Shown here: piece after piece, positions 1-7,705 of the stretch
Layout: every line of letters starts with the position of its first letter
Position numbering within the stretch: the first letter of the stretch is position 1
From: Clostridia bacterium
Lineage (GTDB): Bacteria > Bacillota > Clostridia > Oscillospirales > Acutalibacteraceae
Length of the DNA stretch: 56,202 nucleotides
Assembly (NCBI GenBank): GCA_017465465.1
Contig: JAFTWE010000003.1
Location: forward strand, 1-56,202
Direction: 5' to 3'
Notes under the pieces: generated by a model
What the model was told of the DNA's origin: nothing
Databases searched by the model: none
What the model saw: only the letters and a program-made list of their open reading frames with translations
Program-made: the position numbers and the translations under genes

Positions 1-1
1 T

Positions 2-1009
2 TGCTTTGTCGATATCAAAGAAAGTGTTGTACGAACAAGGCTTCCTGTAAGGTACAATCCTTATGCACCGAAGCCTGAACGATGGCTGTCTTTTCTCGAC
101 GAACTGCTTTATCCGGAGGATATACCGACACTTCAGGAGTTTATCGGTTACTGCCTTATACCGAGCAATAAAGGTCAGCGAATGATGGTTATCAAAGGCA
201 ATGGCGGTGAAGGTAAATCGCAGATAGGTGCTGTTATGACAACACTCTTCGGTAGCAACATGAAAGACGGAAGCATTGCTAAAATCTCTGAGAACAGATT
301 TGCAAGAGCAGACCTTGAACATATTTTGTTGTGCATTGATGATGACCTTCGTATGGAAGGACTCAAGCATACAAACTATGTTAAATCTATTGTAACCGCA
401 CAGGGAAAAATGGACCTCGAAAAGAAGAATAAGCAAAGCTATCAGGGATATATGTATGCAAGACTTCTTGCTTTCAGCAACGGAGACCTGCAGGCTATGT
501 TTGATAAAAGCGACGGCTTTTTCAGACGTCAGCTTGTACTGACAACCAAGGACAAAAATGCAGAGAGAATTGACGACCCTCATATAGCAGATAAAATGCG
601 TGAGGAAATTGAAGGTATATTCCTGTGGGCATTTGAAGGCTTGCAGAGATTACTCTCAAATAACTTTCAGTTTACCGAGAGTGAACGGGCAATAAGTAAC
701 CGTGAGACCGTCAAGCGTAATAATGTCAATGCAGTTGAATTTATGGAGTCAGAAGGCTACTTCACATTCGCAAAAGATAAGTCCGTAACCTCAAAAGATT
801 TGTATGAGATTTACAAGTTGTGGTGCGAAGAAAATGCCTTGTCGCCTATGAGTTCAAGAAGCCTGAGCGACTTTCTGATTGCCAATGAAAACAGATACGG
901 CATTAAAAGCAGTAACAATGTTTACAACAGAGAGCATCGCAGAGTAAGAGGCTTCATTGGCATAGAGGCGACAGCATCACCGTTTATGAATAATCTGTAT
1001 GGTTCATAA
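2..1009 (+). CDS. P4-family phage/plasmid primase-helicase, C-terminal part (5' end outside window)
   Basis: The reading frame is already open at base 2, so the N-terminal primase half lies outside the window; 335 residues are visible. The segment reads as the SF3-type helicase and C-terminal domain of P4/D5 primases. Walker A is GNGGEGKS at visible residues 66-73, preceded by FIGYCLIPSNKGQ, and the Walker B-like strand ILLCIDDDL follows about 40 residues later. A winged-helix-like tail (KDLYEIYKLWCEENALSP) closes the protein. Such proteins start replication of phages, satellites and mobilizable elements by unwinding and priming. It lies upstream of the relaxase gene in the same direction, so it probably replicates the excised element. 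The family call is firm; the exact element type is inferred. Confidence 0.85.
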   Translation, partial: CFVDIKESVVRTRLPVRYNPYAPKPERWLSFLDELLYPEDIPTLQEFIGYCLIPSNKGQRMMVIKGNGGEGKSQIGAVMTTLFGSNMKDGSIAKISENRFARADLEHILLCIDDDLRMEGLKHTNYVKSIVTAQGKMDLEKKNKQSYQGYMYARLLAFSNGDLQAMFDKSDGFFRRQLVLTTKDKNAERIDDPHIADKMREEIEGIFLWAFEGLQRLLSNNFQFTESERAISNRETVKRNNVNAVEFMESEGYFTFAKDKSVTSKDLYEIYKLWCEENALSPMSSRSLSDFLIANENRYGIKSSNNVYNREHRRVRGFIGIEATASPFMNNLYGS

Positions 1010-1146
1010 ATGGTGAGTATAAAGTTTTACGGGGTACAGGGTGGTTTTACAAAAACAGCCCTGTTGGGTGGCAATTCGCAAATTGCAGGGCAAAGCCCTA
1101 ACACCACCCCGTAGGGCGCAACAGCATCTTTTGATATACAGAGTGT

Positions 1147-1184
1147 GTCAAAAGTGCTTTTGCGTTACTTTTGACAAAAGTAAC
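1147..1184. other. Candidate oriT: overlapping palindromes upstream of relaxase
   Basis: Between the primase stop and the relaxase gene lie 236 bases without a gene. GTCAAAAGT (1147-1155) and ACTTTTGAC (1167-1175) form a perfect 9-bp inverted repeat. GTTACTTTT and AAAAGTAAC (1164-1184) form a second one that shares an arm with the first, so the two hairpins are mutually exclusive. Further small palindromes (GCAATT/AATTGC near 1072-1090) lie upstream. MobV relaxases usually nick at inverted repeats just 5' of their own gene, so this is the best oriT candidate. The nick site is not determined. Confidence 0.5.
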
Positions 1185-1245
1185 AAAACCAGACGAAAAA
1201 TATTTTAAATAAGGATGTGAGATTATCAGAAGAAGTATAAGTGTT

Positions 1246-2376
1246 ATGGTTGGTAAAGGTTCTGTAAGACACAATGAAAGAAAGTTTAATGCCCTCAATA
1301 CCGACCCGACAAGAAGCTGTCTGAACACATCTTTCATAAACGAAGATATCAAGGATGTGTACCATGAGCTTTTTGACAGAGCACTGCAGGATTACAATGC
1401 CAAACAAAACAGAACTGACCGAAGAATAGATGATTACTATAAAAAGATAGTATCAGGAAAACAGGAAAAACCCTTTCACGAAGTTATCCTGCAAATCGGT
1501 AATAAGGATGATATGAATGCAGAAACAGATGAAGGCAGACTTGCCGAAAAAATACTGACAGAATATATTGAAACATTTCAGGATAGAAATCCTAATCTCC
1601 GTGTTTTCTCTGCTCATCTTCATATGGATGAAGCTACACCTCATCTGCATATTGACTTTGTACCGTTCACAACCGGAAGTAAGCGTGGTCTTGAAACAAG
1701 AGTATCATTGAAACAAGCTCTTGCAAAGCAAGGCTTCAGGGGAGGAACTCGCGGCGATACAGAATGGAATCAATGGGTACTGTCCGAAAAAGAGGAGCTC
1801 TCAAAAATTATGGAGAGATACGGAGTAGAGTGGGAGCAGAAAGGTACTCACGAAAAGCATCTGTCGGTTCTTGATTATGAAAAGAAAATGCGAAGTCAAG
1901 AGGTTGAGGCACTTAAAGAAGAAATAGCCGAAAAGCAATGTGAACTAAAAGCAGTCCGAGAACAGATTGAAACCTATGATGACGGCAGAGGTATTGAAAA
2001 CTTAATAGAGCAATTAAACAGTAATGAGTTCACATTACCCGAGCCAACACCGCTTATGACAGCCAAAGCGTACAAAACAAAATATGCAGAGCCGTTGATA
2101 TCAAAGCTGAAAACTCTCGTGAAAACAGTATTTGCAAAATATCTGAAAGCAGTTGAAGCACGAATAACAGCAAGAGGTCATAACAGCAGTTTGCAGCGGC
2201 GTGTTTCAATTCTCGCAAGGGAAAACAGTGAGCTTCGTGAACAGAACAGGTCACTTATCCGGCAAGTCAAGGATTATTCTCTCTTACAAAGATTCTTCGG
2301 TAAAGAGAAAATTGACGAGCTGGTAAATCAGGCTAAAGGAAGAACAAAATCTAAGAAATATGAAAGGAACAGATAA
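1246..2376 (+). CDS. MobV/Pre-type plasmid mobilization relaxase
   Basis: This is a Mob/Pre family relaxase (TnpZ-like in Tn4451-type elements), which nicks oriT and pilots the strand during mobilization by a helper system. The metal and catalytic motif HLHMDEATPHLH is at residues 124-135, and the family N-terminal block (MVGKGSVRHNERKFNALN) is present. A charged coiled coil covers about residues 205-245, with another helical stretch at 330-360. The first ATG is 1246, but the family residues ISV just before it are encoded in frame back to the stop at 1210. There is no ATG, GTG or TTG in that stretch, and an AAGGA lies at 1211-1215, so initiation at ATT 1222 or ATC 1225 is possible. The stop codon directly abuts the parB-like start. 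Confidence 0.88.
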   Translation: MVGKGSVRHNERKFNALNTDPTRSCLNTSFINEDIKDVYHELFDRALQDYNAKQNRTDRRIDDYYKKIVSGKQEKPFHEVILQIGNKDDMNAETDEGRLAEKILTEYIETFQDRNPNLRVFSAHLHMDEATPHLHIDFVPFTTGSKRGLETRVSLKQALAKQGFRGGTRGDTEWNQWVLSEKEELSKIMERYGVEWEQKGTHEKHLSVLDYEKKMRSQEVEALKEEIAEKQCELKAVREQIETYDDGRGIENLIEQLNSNEFTLPEPTPLMTAKAYKTKYAEPLISKLKTLVKTVFAKYLKAVEARITARGHNSSLQRRVSILARENSELREQNRSLIRQVKDYSLLQRFFGKEKIDELVNQAKGRTKSKKYERNR

Positions 2377-3285
2377 ATGAGTAAAGAAGAAAATTTTATT
2401 GAAGAACTGTTTGGAAAAACAGAAGAAACAAAACCCACAACCACAGAAATAGTGAATATGTCTGTGAAAAGCGTTGTGCCGAATCTCAAAAATCCGTATA
2501 AATACCGAGAGGAAGATATGAAACCGTTGGAAGACAGTATCCGTGAAAACGGTATTATTCAGCCTCTTATGGTGCGTAAAGACGATAAGGCAGATGTGTA
2601 TGAAATCATATCAGGACACAGAAGATACCTTGCTGCAACAAGGCTTGAAATGGCAGAGGTTCCTGTGGTAGTTCTTTCAATCAGTAAGGAAGAAGCGGAT
2701 ATTATTCTCGTTGACAGTAACCTGCACCGAGAGCATATTCTTTATTCGGAAAAAGCCTTTGCTTACAAGATGAAAATGGATGCCCTGAAAAAGCAAGGTA
2801 AACGCACAGATTTAACTTCGGACCAAGTCGGACCGAAGTTATCTGCAAAGGAAATCTCGGATGAAGATAGTGCATCTCAGGTGAAAAGATATATCCGTCT
2901 GACAAAGCTTATCCCTAAACTTCTTAATATGGTGGATGAGAATAAAATCTCTTTCTCTGTGGGCGTTGAACTTTCGTATCTCACAAAAACAGAGCAAACT
3001 GATTTGTTTAAATTTATTGAGAAAGAGCTTTGTACACCTTCACTTTCACAAGCACAGAAGCTGAAAAAGCTATCTCAGGATGGACAGCTTAATGCAGAGG
3101 AAATATCTTCCATTATGAAACAGCCTAAAGCTAATCAGGTGCTTACGGTTAAAATTCCCGAGGATAAAATCTGCAAATATTTGAAGTCTAATGCAACACA
3201 AAAGGAAAAAGAAGATTTTCTTGCAAAGGCTGTTGAGTATTACGGAAAGCATCTTATGAAACAAAAAGACCGAGGTGCGAGATAA
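2377..3285 (+). CDS. ParB/RepB/Spo0J-family protein
   Basis: The protein has 302 residues. The ParB/sulfiredoxin-like domain covers about residues 30-115. It shows NPYKYREEDMKPLEDSI, the GIIQPLMVR strand, the ISGHRRYLAATRL box that binds CTP in ParB proteins, and NLHREHI. A KorB/Spo0J-like helix-turn-helix region follows around residues 140-200 (QVKRYIRLTKLIPKLL). It starts on the base after the relaxase stop, and its TAA overlaps the next ATG by one base, so the genes are co-transcribed. Within an integrative element such proteins may stabilise the circular form or regulate transfer. Chromosome segregation is unlikely, as no parA is adjacent. Confidence 0.85.
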   Translation: MSKEENFIEELFGKTEETKPTTTEIVNMSVKSVVPNLKNPYKYREEDMKPLEDSIRENGIIQPLMVRKDDKADVYEIISGHRRYLAATRLEMAEVPVVVLSISKEEADIILVDSNLHREHILYSEKAFAYKMKMDALKKQGKRTDLTSDQVGPKLSAKEISDEDSASQVKRYIRLTKLIPKLLNMVDENKISFSVGVELSYLTKTEQTDLFKFIEKELCTPSLSQAQKLKKLSQDGQLNAEEISSIMKQPKANQVLTVKIPEDKICKYLKSNATQKEKEDFLAKAVEYYGKHLMKQKDRGAR

Positions 3286-3590
3286 TGACAGAAAAGATTG
3301 TATCCTTTTGGGAGTATTGCAAATTAAAGTTTCACGGAACAATGGAAAATATCCGTGGAGAATATGCTCCAAGAAAAGTTGATAACGCAAATGAATACGT
3401 TATCAACGGTGTCCGCTATGTTGTATCTACCCGTTTCAGCAAAACAGAAAACAAAACTATGAAAGAAAAAATATCAGCTTTTATCGGAAGCGATTTTGCA
3501 CATTTGACAAATGCCGATGATATAAATACACTTAATACAGAATATGTAAATTCGACTGCCGGAGAAGGGAGGATAAATGCAGTCAGATAA
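3285..3590 (+). CDS. TnpW-like small transposon protein
   Basis: This is a 101-residue protein of unknown biochemical function. The central segment (YVINGVRYVVSTRFSKT followed by KISAFIGSDF) resembles the short TnpW-type proteins encoded beside TnpX recombinases in Tn4451-like elements; this similarity is recalled from the family and not computed. The N-terminal 30 residues and a C-terminal tail of about 30 residues extend beyond the usual small core. Its start overlaps the ParB stop (TAATG) and its end overlaps the recombinase start by 14 bases. That translational coupling suggests a role in excision or its control. No membrane segment or signal peptide is seen. Confidence 0.6.
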   Translation: MTEKIVSFWEYCKLKFHGTMENIRGEYAPRKVDNANEYVINGVRYVVSTRFSKTENKTMKEKISAFIGSDFAHLTNADDINTLNTEYVNSTAGEGRINAVR

Positions 3591-5253
3591 CCTTGGCATA
3601 ACAGCCATCTATTGCCGTCTATCCCGTGATGACGGTACAGACAGCGAAAGCAACTCAATAGGGAATCAGAAAAAGTTGCTCTCACAAAAAGCAAAAGAAT
3701 TGAAACTCACCAACACAAAGTATTATGTTGATGACGGTTACACGGGAACCAATTTTAACAGACCCGGTTTTCAGGCTATGCTTGAAGACATAGAAATGGG
3801 ATATGTAACAACCGTTATGGTAAAAGACTTATCCCGTCTCGGCAGAGATTATGTTTCTGTTGGTCATTATACGGACAACTTCTTTCCTGAGCATAACATC
3901 AGATTTATAGCAGTCAATGACTTGGTTGACAGCAATGACGGTGATAACGAGATTGCACCGTTCAAGAATATTATGAATGAGATGTATGCAAGAGATATTT
4001 CAAGAAAAGTCCGTAGTTCACATCGCATAAGAGGAAATCTCGGCGAGCCGTTATCTCAACCGCCTTACGGGTATATGAAAGACCCGCAAAACAAAAAGAA
4101 GTGGATTATTGATACAGAAGCTGCAGAAGTAGTCAAGAGTATCTTTGCAATGTGTATTGAAGGTAAAGGCAATGAAACTATTGCCCGTATCTTACAGGAA
4201 AACAAAGTGATGATACCGATGGCATATTGGCAGAGTAAAGGTCTTAACAAAGGTGGTAAGAAAACACAGCCTGACCCGTATAAATGGTGTAAGACGACGG
4301 TACAGAAGATTCTTGCTCAACAGGAATACTGCGGTGATGTTATCAACTTCAAGACTTACTCAAAGAACTTCAAGAACAAGAAAAGACTTCAGAATCCCGA
4401 AGAGAACTGGAAGATTTTCAAAAATGTTCACGAGCCGATAATTGACAGAGATACTTTTGAAACTGTTCAGAAGATGAAAGCCAAAGGTAAACGCAGAGCA
4501 CCAAATCCCGAACACGCTGAAAAGAATATGTTTTGCGGATTGTTATACTGTGCTGATTGTGGCAGTCCCTTATGGTTCAATGTCAATCACCCTAATACTG
4601 ACATCAAGTATTTTATGTGCTCCAATTACAAAGGTCGCAGAGGCACTTGTGAGGGTACACATTATGTCAGAGCAGATTCTTTGGAGAAGATAGTAATGCT
4701 TGAGCTCAGAAGCCTTGCAAGTTTTCTCATTGAAGATGAAGAAGCCTTTGCCGATATTCTTGAAGCAAAGACGAATAAAAGCATACTCAATCAGCAGAAG
4801 TTTCTTGAAAGCAGTATTGATAAAGCAACAGCAAGAACAAAGGAAGTTGCTATTATGTACGAGAAACTCTTTGAGAAGCATATCAACGGTATTGTCAACG
4901 AAGAAAGCTTTATGCAGCTATCACAGAAGTATGAAGCAGAGCGTGATGAGCTGAAGCTGAAAATCAGGCAATATCAGGAAGAGCTTTCAGAGATAGAAAA
5001 CTTGCGTACAAGCAAAGAGCAGTTTACCTTTGCGGTCCGTAAGTTTATGCAAATGGAAACTCTGACACCTGCACTCTTAAATGAGTTGATTGAGAAAATT
5101 GAAGTTCATTCCATTGAAGGTAAGGGCAAAAACAAAACACAGAAAATCATTATTCATTATCGCTTTATCGGGGTTATTGAAAATCCAATCAAAGAGGAAA
5201 ATATTATCCTTGAAGCAAGACAAGGCGTAGCCGTGGAATATCTCACGGCATAA
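3577..5253 (+). CDS. Large serine recombinase, TnpX/TndX type
   Basis: This 558-residue recombinase should excise and integrate the element. The resolvase catalytic domain occupies about residues 8-150, with nucleophile Ser16 in YCRLSRDDG and the KDLSRLGRDY motif. The recombinase DNA-binding domain follows (about 160-300). A zinc ribbon with CADCG and a downstream Cys pair lies near 320-365, and a coiled coil lies around 405-470. Length and order match TnpX of Tn4451 and TndX of Tn5397, which act at GA dinucleotides. It is the last gene of the element and overlaps the TnpW-like gene by 14 bases. The right end of the element should therefore lie shortly after 5253. Confidence 0.92.
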   Translation: MQSDNLGITAIYCRLSRDDGTDSESNSIGNQKKLLSQKAKELKLTNTKYYVDDGYTGTNFNRPGFQAMLEDIEMGYVTTVMVKDLSRLGRDYVSVGHYTDNFFPEHNIRFIAVNDLVDSNDGDNEIAPFKNIMNEMYARDISRKVRSSHRIRGNLGEPLSQPPYGYMKDPQNKKKWIIDTEAAEVVKSIFAMCIEGKGNETIARILQENKVMIPMAYWQSKGLNKGGKKTQPDPYKWCKTTVQKILAQQEYCGDVINFKTYSKNFKNKKRLQNPEENWKIFKNVHEPIIDRDTFETVQKMKAKGKRRAPNPEHAEKNMFCGLLYCADCGSPLWFNVNHPNTDIKYFMCSNYKGRRGTCEGTHYVRADSLEKIVMLELRSLASFLIEDEEAFADILEAKTNKSILNQQKFLESSIDKATARTKEVAIMYEKLFEKHINGIVNEESFMQLSQKYEAERDELKLKIRQYQEELSEIENLRTSKEQFTFAVRKFMQMETLTPALLNELIEKIEVHSIEGKGKNKTQKIIIHYRFIGVIENPIKEENIILEARQGVAVEYLTA

Positions 5254-5260
5254 CAAAAAA

Positions 5261-5281
5261 GAGCAGGCTACAAACCTGCTC
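5261..5281 (-). terminator. Hairpin at 3' end of recombinase gene
   Basis: GAGCAGG and CCTGCTC form a perfect 7-bp stem with a 7-base loop. On the minus strand it is followed by TTTTTTGTTA, while on the plus strand no T-run follows. It therefore looks like a terminator for leftward transcripts coming from the chromosome, or a weak stop for the element operon. Confidence 0.55.
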
Positions 5282-5321
5282 GATACATAAATAATTATAT
5301 TAAATTAACTATGAGGAAATG

Positions 5322-5365
5322 TAAAAAAAGAAAAGTGAGTATTCACTTGTGTAATGAATACTCAC
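5322..5365 (-). terminator. Rho-independent terminator of tRNA-Pro
   Basis: GTGAGTATTCA and TGAATACTCAC form a perfect 11-bp stem (5335-5365). Read leftward, it is followed by TTTTCTTTTTTT. It starts two bases beyond the tRNA CCA end, so it ends the tRNA transcript. Confidence 0.85.
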
Positions 5366-5367
5366 TA

Positions 5368-5443
5368 TGGTCCGAGTGGCGAGACTTGAACTCACGGCCT
5401 CTTGACCCCCAGTCAAGCGCGCTACCAGCTGCGCCACACCCGG
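5368..5443 (-). tRNA. tRNA-Pro(GGG), CCA encoded
   Basis: Read on the minus strand, the 76-base cloverleaf has acceptor stem CCGGGTG/CACTCGG with one G-T pair. The D arm is GCGC-AGCTGGTA-GCGC, the anticodon stem is CTTGA/TCAAG with loop CTGGGGG (anticodon GGG), and the T arm is GTGAG-TTCAAGT-CTCGC. The discriminator base A and the CCA end are encoded. The gene borders the mobile element on its 3' side. I saw no duplicated tRNA 3' segment in the visible part of the element, so use of the tRNA as an attachment site is not supported. Confidence 0.97.
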
Positions 5444-5495
5444 AACGCATTACATAATATCACATCATTATGAAAAAAGCAAGTCTTTTTTTGAA

Positions 5496-7007
5496 TTATT
5501 TCAAAAATTTTTCCAGCGGTGCGATATCAAGATTCTTTTGCTCCTTTGCAAAGCTGTAAAACTCTTTGAGCATCGTTTGCACTCCGCCGTCAGAATTGCT
5601 CTCTGCATTAAAGGGCATAACGGGGTCGTGAACGCTGAGTCTGAGCAAAATCCAACCGTCACCGTTTTCTTTGTCGGCAGAAATTCTGATTCCGTCGCGG
5701 TTATCGTCAGCGATTTTCCAGCCCTGTTTGTTACCGAAATAATCAACAAGCTTATCAAGAACCTCATTGCCGTAAGCCTTGAAATCTTCGCAGGTGATAT
5801 TAAATCTCAATTCCTTTGCTTCTTTAGGTTGATTGAGATTTGAAAGCACGGTTTTAATTGAATCTGCACCGTTTTTTGCCATATAGATAATTATTTTGGT
5901 CATAAGGTATGCACCGTCGTCAAGATAATAATTCTCTTTAAATGCGGCGTGGCCTGATGTCTCAATGGCAAGGGGGCAGAATTTGCCCTGATTGTTAAGC
6001 TCAATCTGCTTATTGATAACATTGCGGTATCCCCTCTTATAGCGGTAATGCTCACCGCCGAGGGATTTTATAAATTCCGGAATTCCGTCAGAAGTAACAG
6101 AATCGGTCACAATAACGCCGCCCTGTGTGCCTTCAAGGGCAAGAACAGAAGCCAGAGCAACGAGATTGTTACGGTTGATTTCTTCACCGTTTTTGTCAAC
6201 ACAGCCTGCACGGTCAACATCGGTGTCAAAAATCACACCCAAATCAGCTTTGCTGTCAACTGTTGCTTTAGTTACGCTTTTCATAGCCTCGGCATTTTCG
6301 GGGTTCGGGATATGGTTTGGGAACATTCCGTCAGGCTCTAAAAACTGACTGCCTGTTATGTCAGCACCGAGAGGAGCAAGCACCTTTTCTGCATAAAAGC
6401 CGCCCACACCGTTGCCTGCATCCACAATGATTTTGTAGCCGTCCAGGGGCTTATCATAATTCTTTGAATTTACGCCGCTTTTAATCATTTTACGAAGATT
6501 TTCGGCATAAGTGCTCATGTAATCAACGGATGTGATTTTACCCTCATTTAAAGCAAGACCGCAGTTGCTTTCATTTTCTGCATCGGTGAGAATTTCTGAA
6601 ATGTCACCGCTCTCAAGACCGCCGTCAGGGGTGAAAAACTTAAGACCGTTTCTCTCCCAGGGGTGGTGGCTTGCGGTAATCTGCACCGAGCCGTCACACT
6701 TTAAATCAAGCACAGCCATAAACATAGCCGGAGTTGATGCAAGCGAGCAGTCAAAAACGCTGACGCCTTTTCCCGAAAAGGCACGAAGCAAAGCCGACTT
6801 AATTCTTCGGGCAGAAACTCGTGAATCATGACCGACACAAACTGATATTTCATCAGGATTTTTGCCTGTTTTTTTACAAAGAAATTTTATGAATCCGAGA
6901 GCAATTTTTTCTACTTTTTCGTCGCTTAAAAACAGCGGCTCTTTTTCAAATCCGTCAGCGGCAAAGCCTCTTATATCAGTCCCGCTTTTTAATGAAGAAT
7001 AGCTCAT
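5496..7007 (-). CDS. Phosphomannomutase/phosphoglucomutase family protein
   Basis: This is an alpha-D-phosphohexomutase of 503 residues that interconverts hexose 1- and 6-phosphates. The phosphoserine loop is TASHHPWERNGLK with Ser113, the metal loop is DTDVDRAG at 261-268, and the sugar-binding ETSGH lies at 349-353. The C-terminal phosphate-binding domain ends the protein. The start ATG at 7007 follows GGAGG by seven bases and overlaps the upstream stop (ATGA), so translation is coupled to the DUF2461 gene. Substrate preference between glucose and mannose phosphates cannot be read from the sequence. It is the last gene of a long leftward cluster. Confidence 0.9.
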   Translation of the reverse strand: MSYSSLKSGTDIRGFAADGFEKEPLFLSDEKVEKIALGFIKFLCKKTGKNPDEISVCVGHDSRVSARRIKSALLRAFSGKGVSVFDCSLASTPAMFMAVLDLKCDGSVQITASHHPWERNGLKFFTPDGGLESGDISEILTDAENESNCGLALNEGKITSVDYMSTYAENLRKMIKSGVNSKNYDKPLDGYKIIVDAGNGVGGFYAEKVLAPLGADITGSQFLEPDGMFPNHIPNPENAEAMKSVTKATVDSKADLGVIFDTDVDRAGCVDKNGEEINRNNLVALASVLALEGTQGGVIVTDSVTSDGIPEFIKSLGGEHYRYKRGYRNVINKQIELNNQGKFCPLAIETSGHAAFKENYYLDDGAYLMTKIIIYMAKNGADSIKTVLSNLNQPKEAKELRFNITCEDFKAYGNEVLDKLVDYFGNKQGWKIADDNRDGIRISADKENGDGWILLRLSVHDPVMPFNAESNSDGGVQTMLKEFYSFAKEQKNLDIAPLEKFLK

Positions 7008-7705
7008 TGTGCGCCTCCGTTCAAGGTTGATACATATTCATCGGACACTCTTAAAAGGAATTTATACATCGGAGCAAAGGTCTTATATTCTGCCTCAAGC
7101 TGCTTTATGATTTCATCGGTTTCCAGAGTTTTGAAATCGTTTCTGAATTTAACAAAGCACATTCTTTTAACATTATAATATGGCAAAACCGCAGGTGACG
7201 GGTTGCCGCCCTTGGGCTTTTTGTAGCCTACGGCAGAAAACTCAGCGCCTGTTGTGCGGATGCTTTTAACAGCTTCAACAAATTCCTGCTCATATTTTAC
7301 AAGGTGCTGACGGTAAATTTCCATCATCGCAGGGGTTGTTTCATAATGACCGATACCGTAAGAAATGCAATCCTGACTTACTTCAAACCACATACAGGGG
7401 TGAAACGGCCATTCACGCTTCGGCCGCTGAAACATAACCCACAGGTTATCACGGTAAAGGTGCTTATATTTTGAAAAGCGTGTATCTCTTCTCACTCTTG
7501 ACACCATTTTTACAGGGTCAAGATTCATCATTTCATCAATTTCATACATAAGCGGTGACAATTCCCCTGCCAACTGACGCAACGGAACGGTTACACCTGC
7601 CTTTATTTCTTCCTTATGTTCTTCGTAAAAAGGCTTGCTGTTTTCAAATTTATTCTGAGCCAAAAGCCACATTGCCTCGGCCTTTATTCCGTTATAAGAC
7701 ATCAA
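7004..7705 (-). CDS. DUF2461-family protein
   Basis: This 233-residue protein resembles the DUF2461/TIGR02453 family. It shows the SRVRRDTRFSKYKHLYRDN box, in which family members carry an R-D-TRFS-KDK-PY-N pattern, and a downstream YGIGHYETTPAMMEIYR segment. The family has no proven biochemical role. It overlaps the mutase gene by 4 bases downstream and the methionine gamma-lyase-like gene by 4 bases upstream, so the three form a translationally coupled unit. No signal peptide or membrane segment is visible. Confidence 0.8.
   Translation of the reverse strand: MMSYNGIKAEAMWLLAQNKFENSKPFYEEHKEEIKAGVTVPLRQLAGELSPLMYEIDEMMNLDPVKMVSRVRRDTRFSKYKHLYRDNLWVMFQRPKREWPFHPCMWFEVSQDCISYGIGHYETTPAMMEIYRQHLVKYEQEFVEAVKSIRTTGAEFSAVGYKKPKGGNPSPAVLPYYNVKRMCFVKFRNDFKTLETDEIIKQLEAEYKTFAPMYKFLLRVSDEYVSTLNGGAQ

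Noticed and set aside
5368..5443. tRNA-Pro 3' end as attachment site of the element
   Set aside because: No copy of the tRNA 3' segment is visible in the element part shown, and TnpX-type recombinases recognise short GA-core sites and not tRNA genes.
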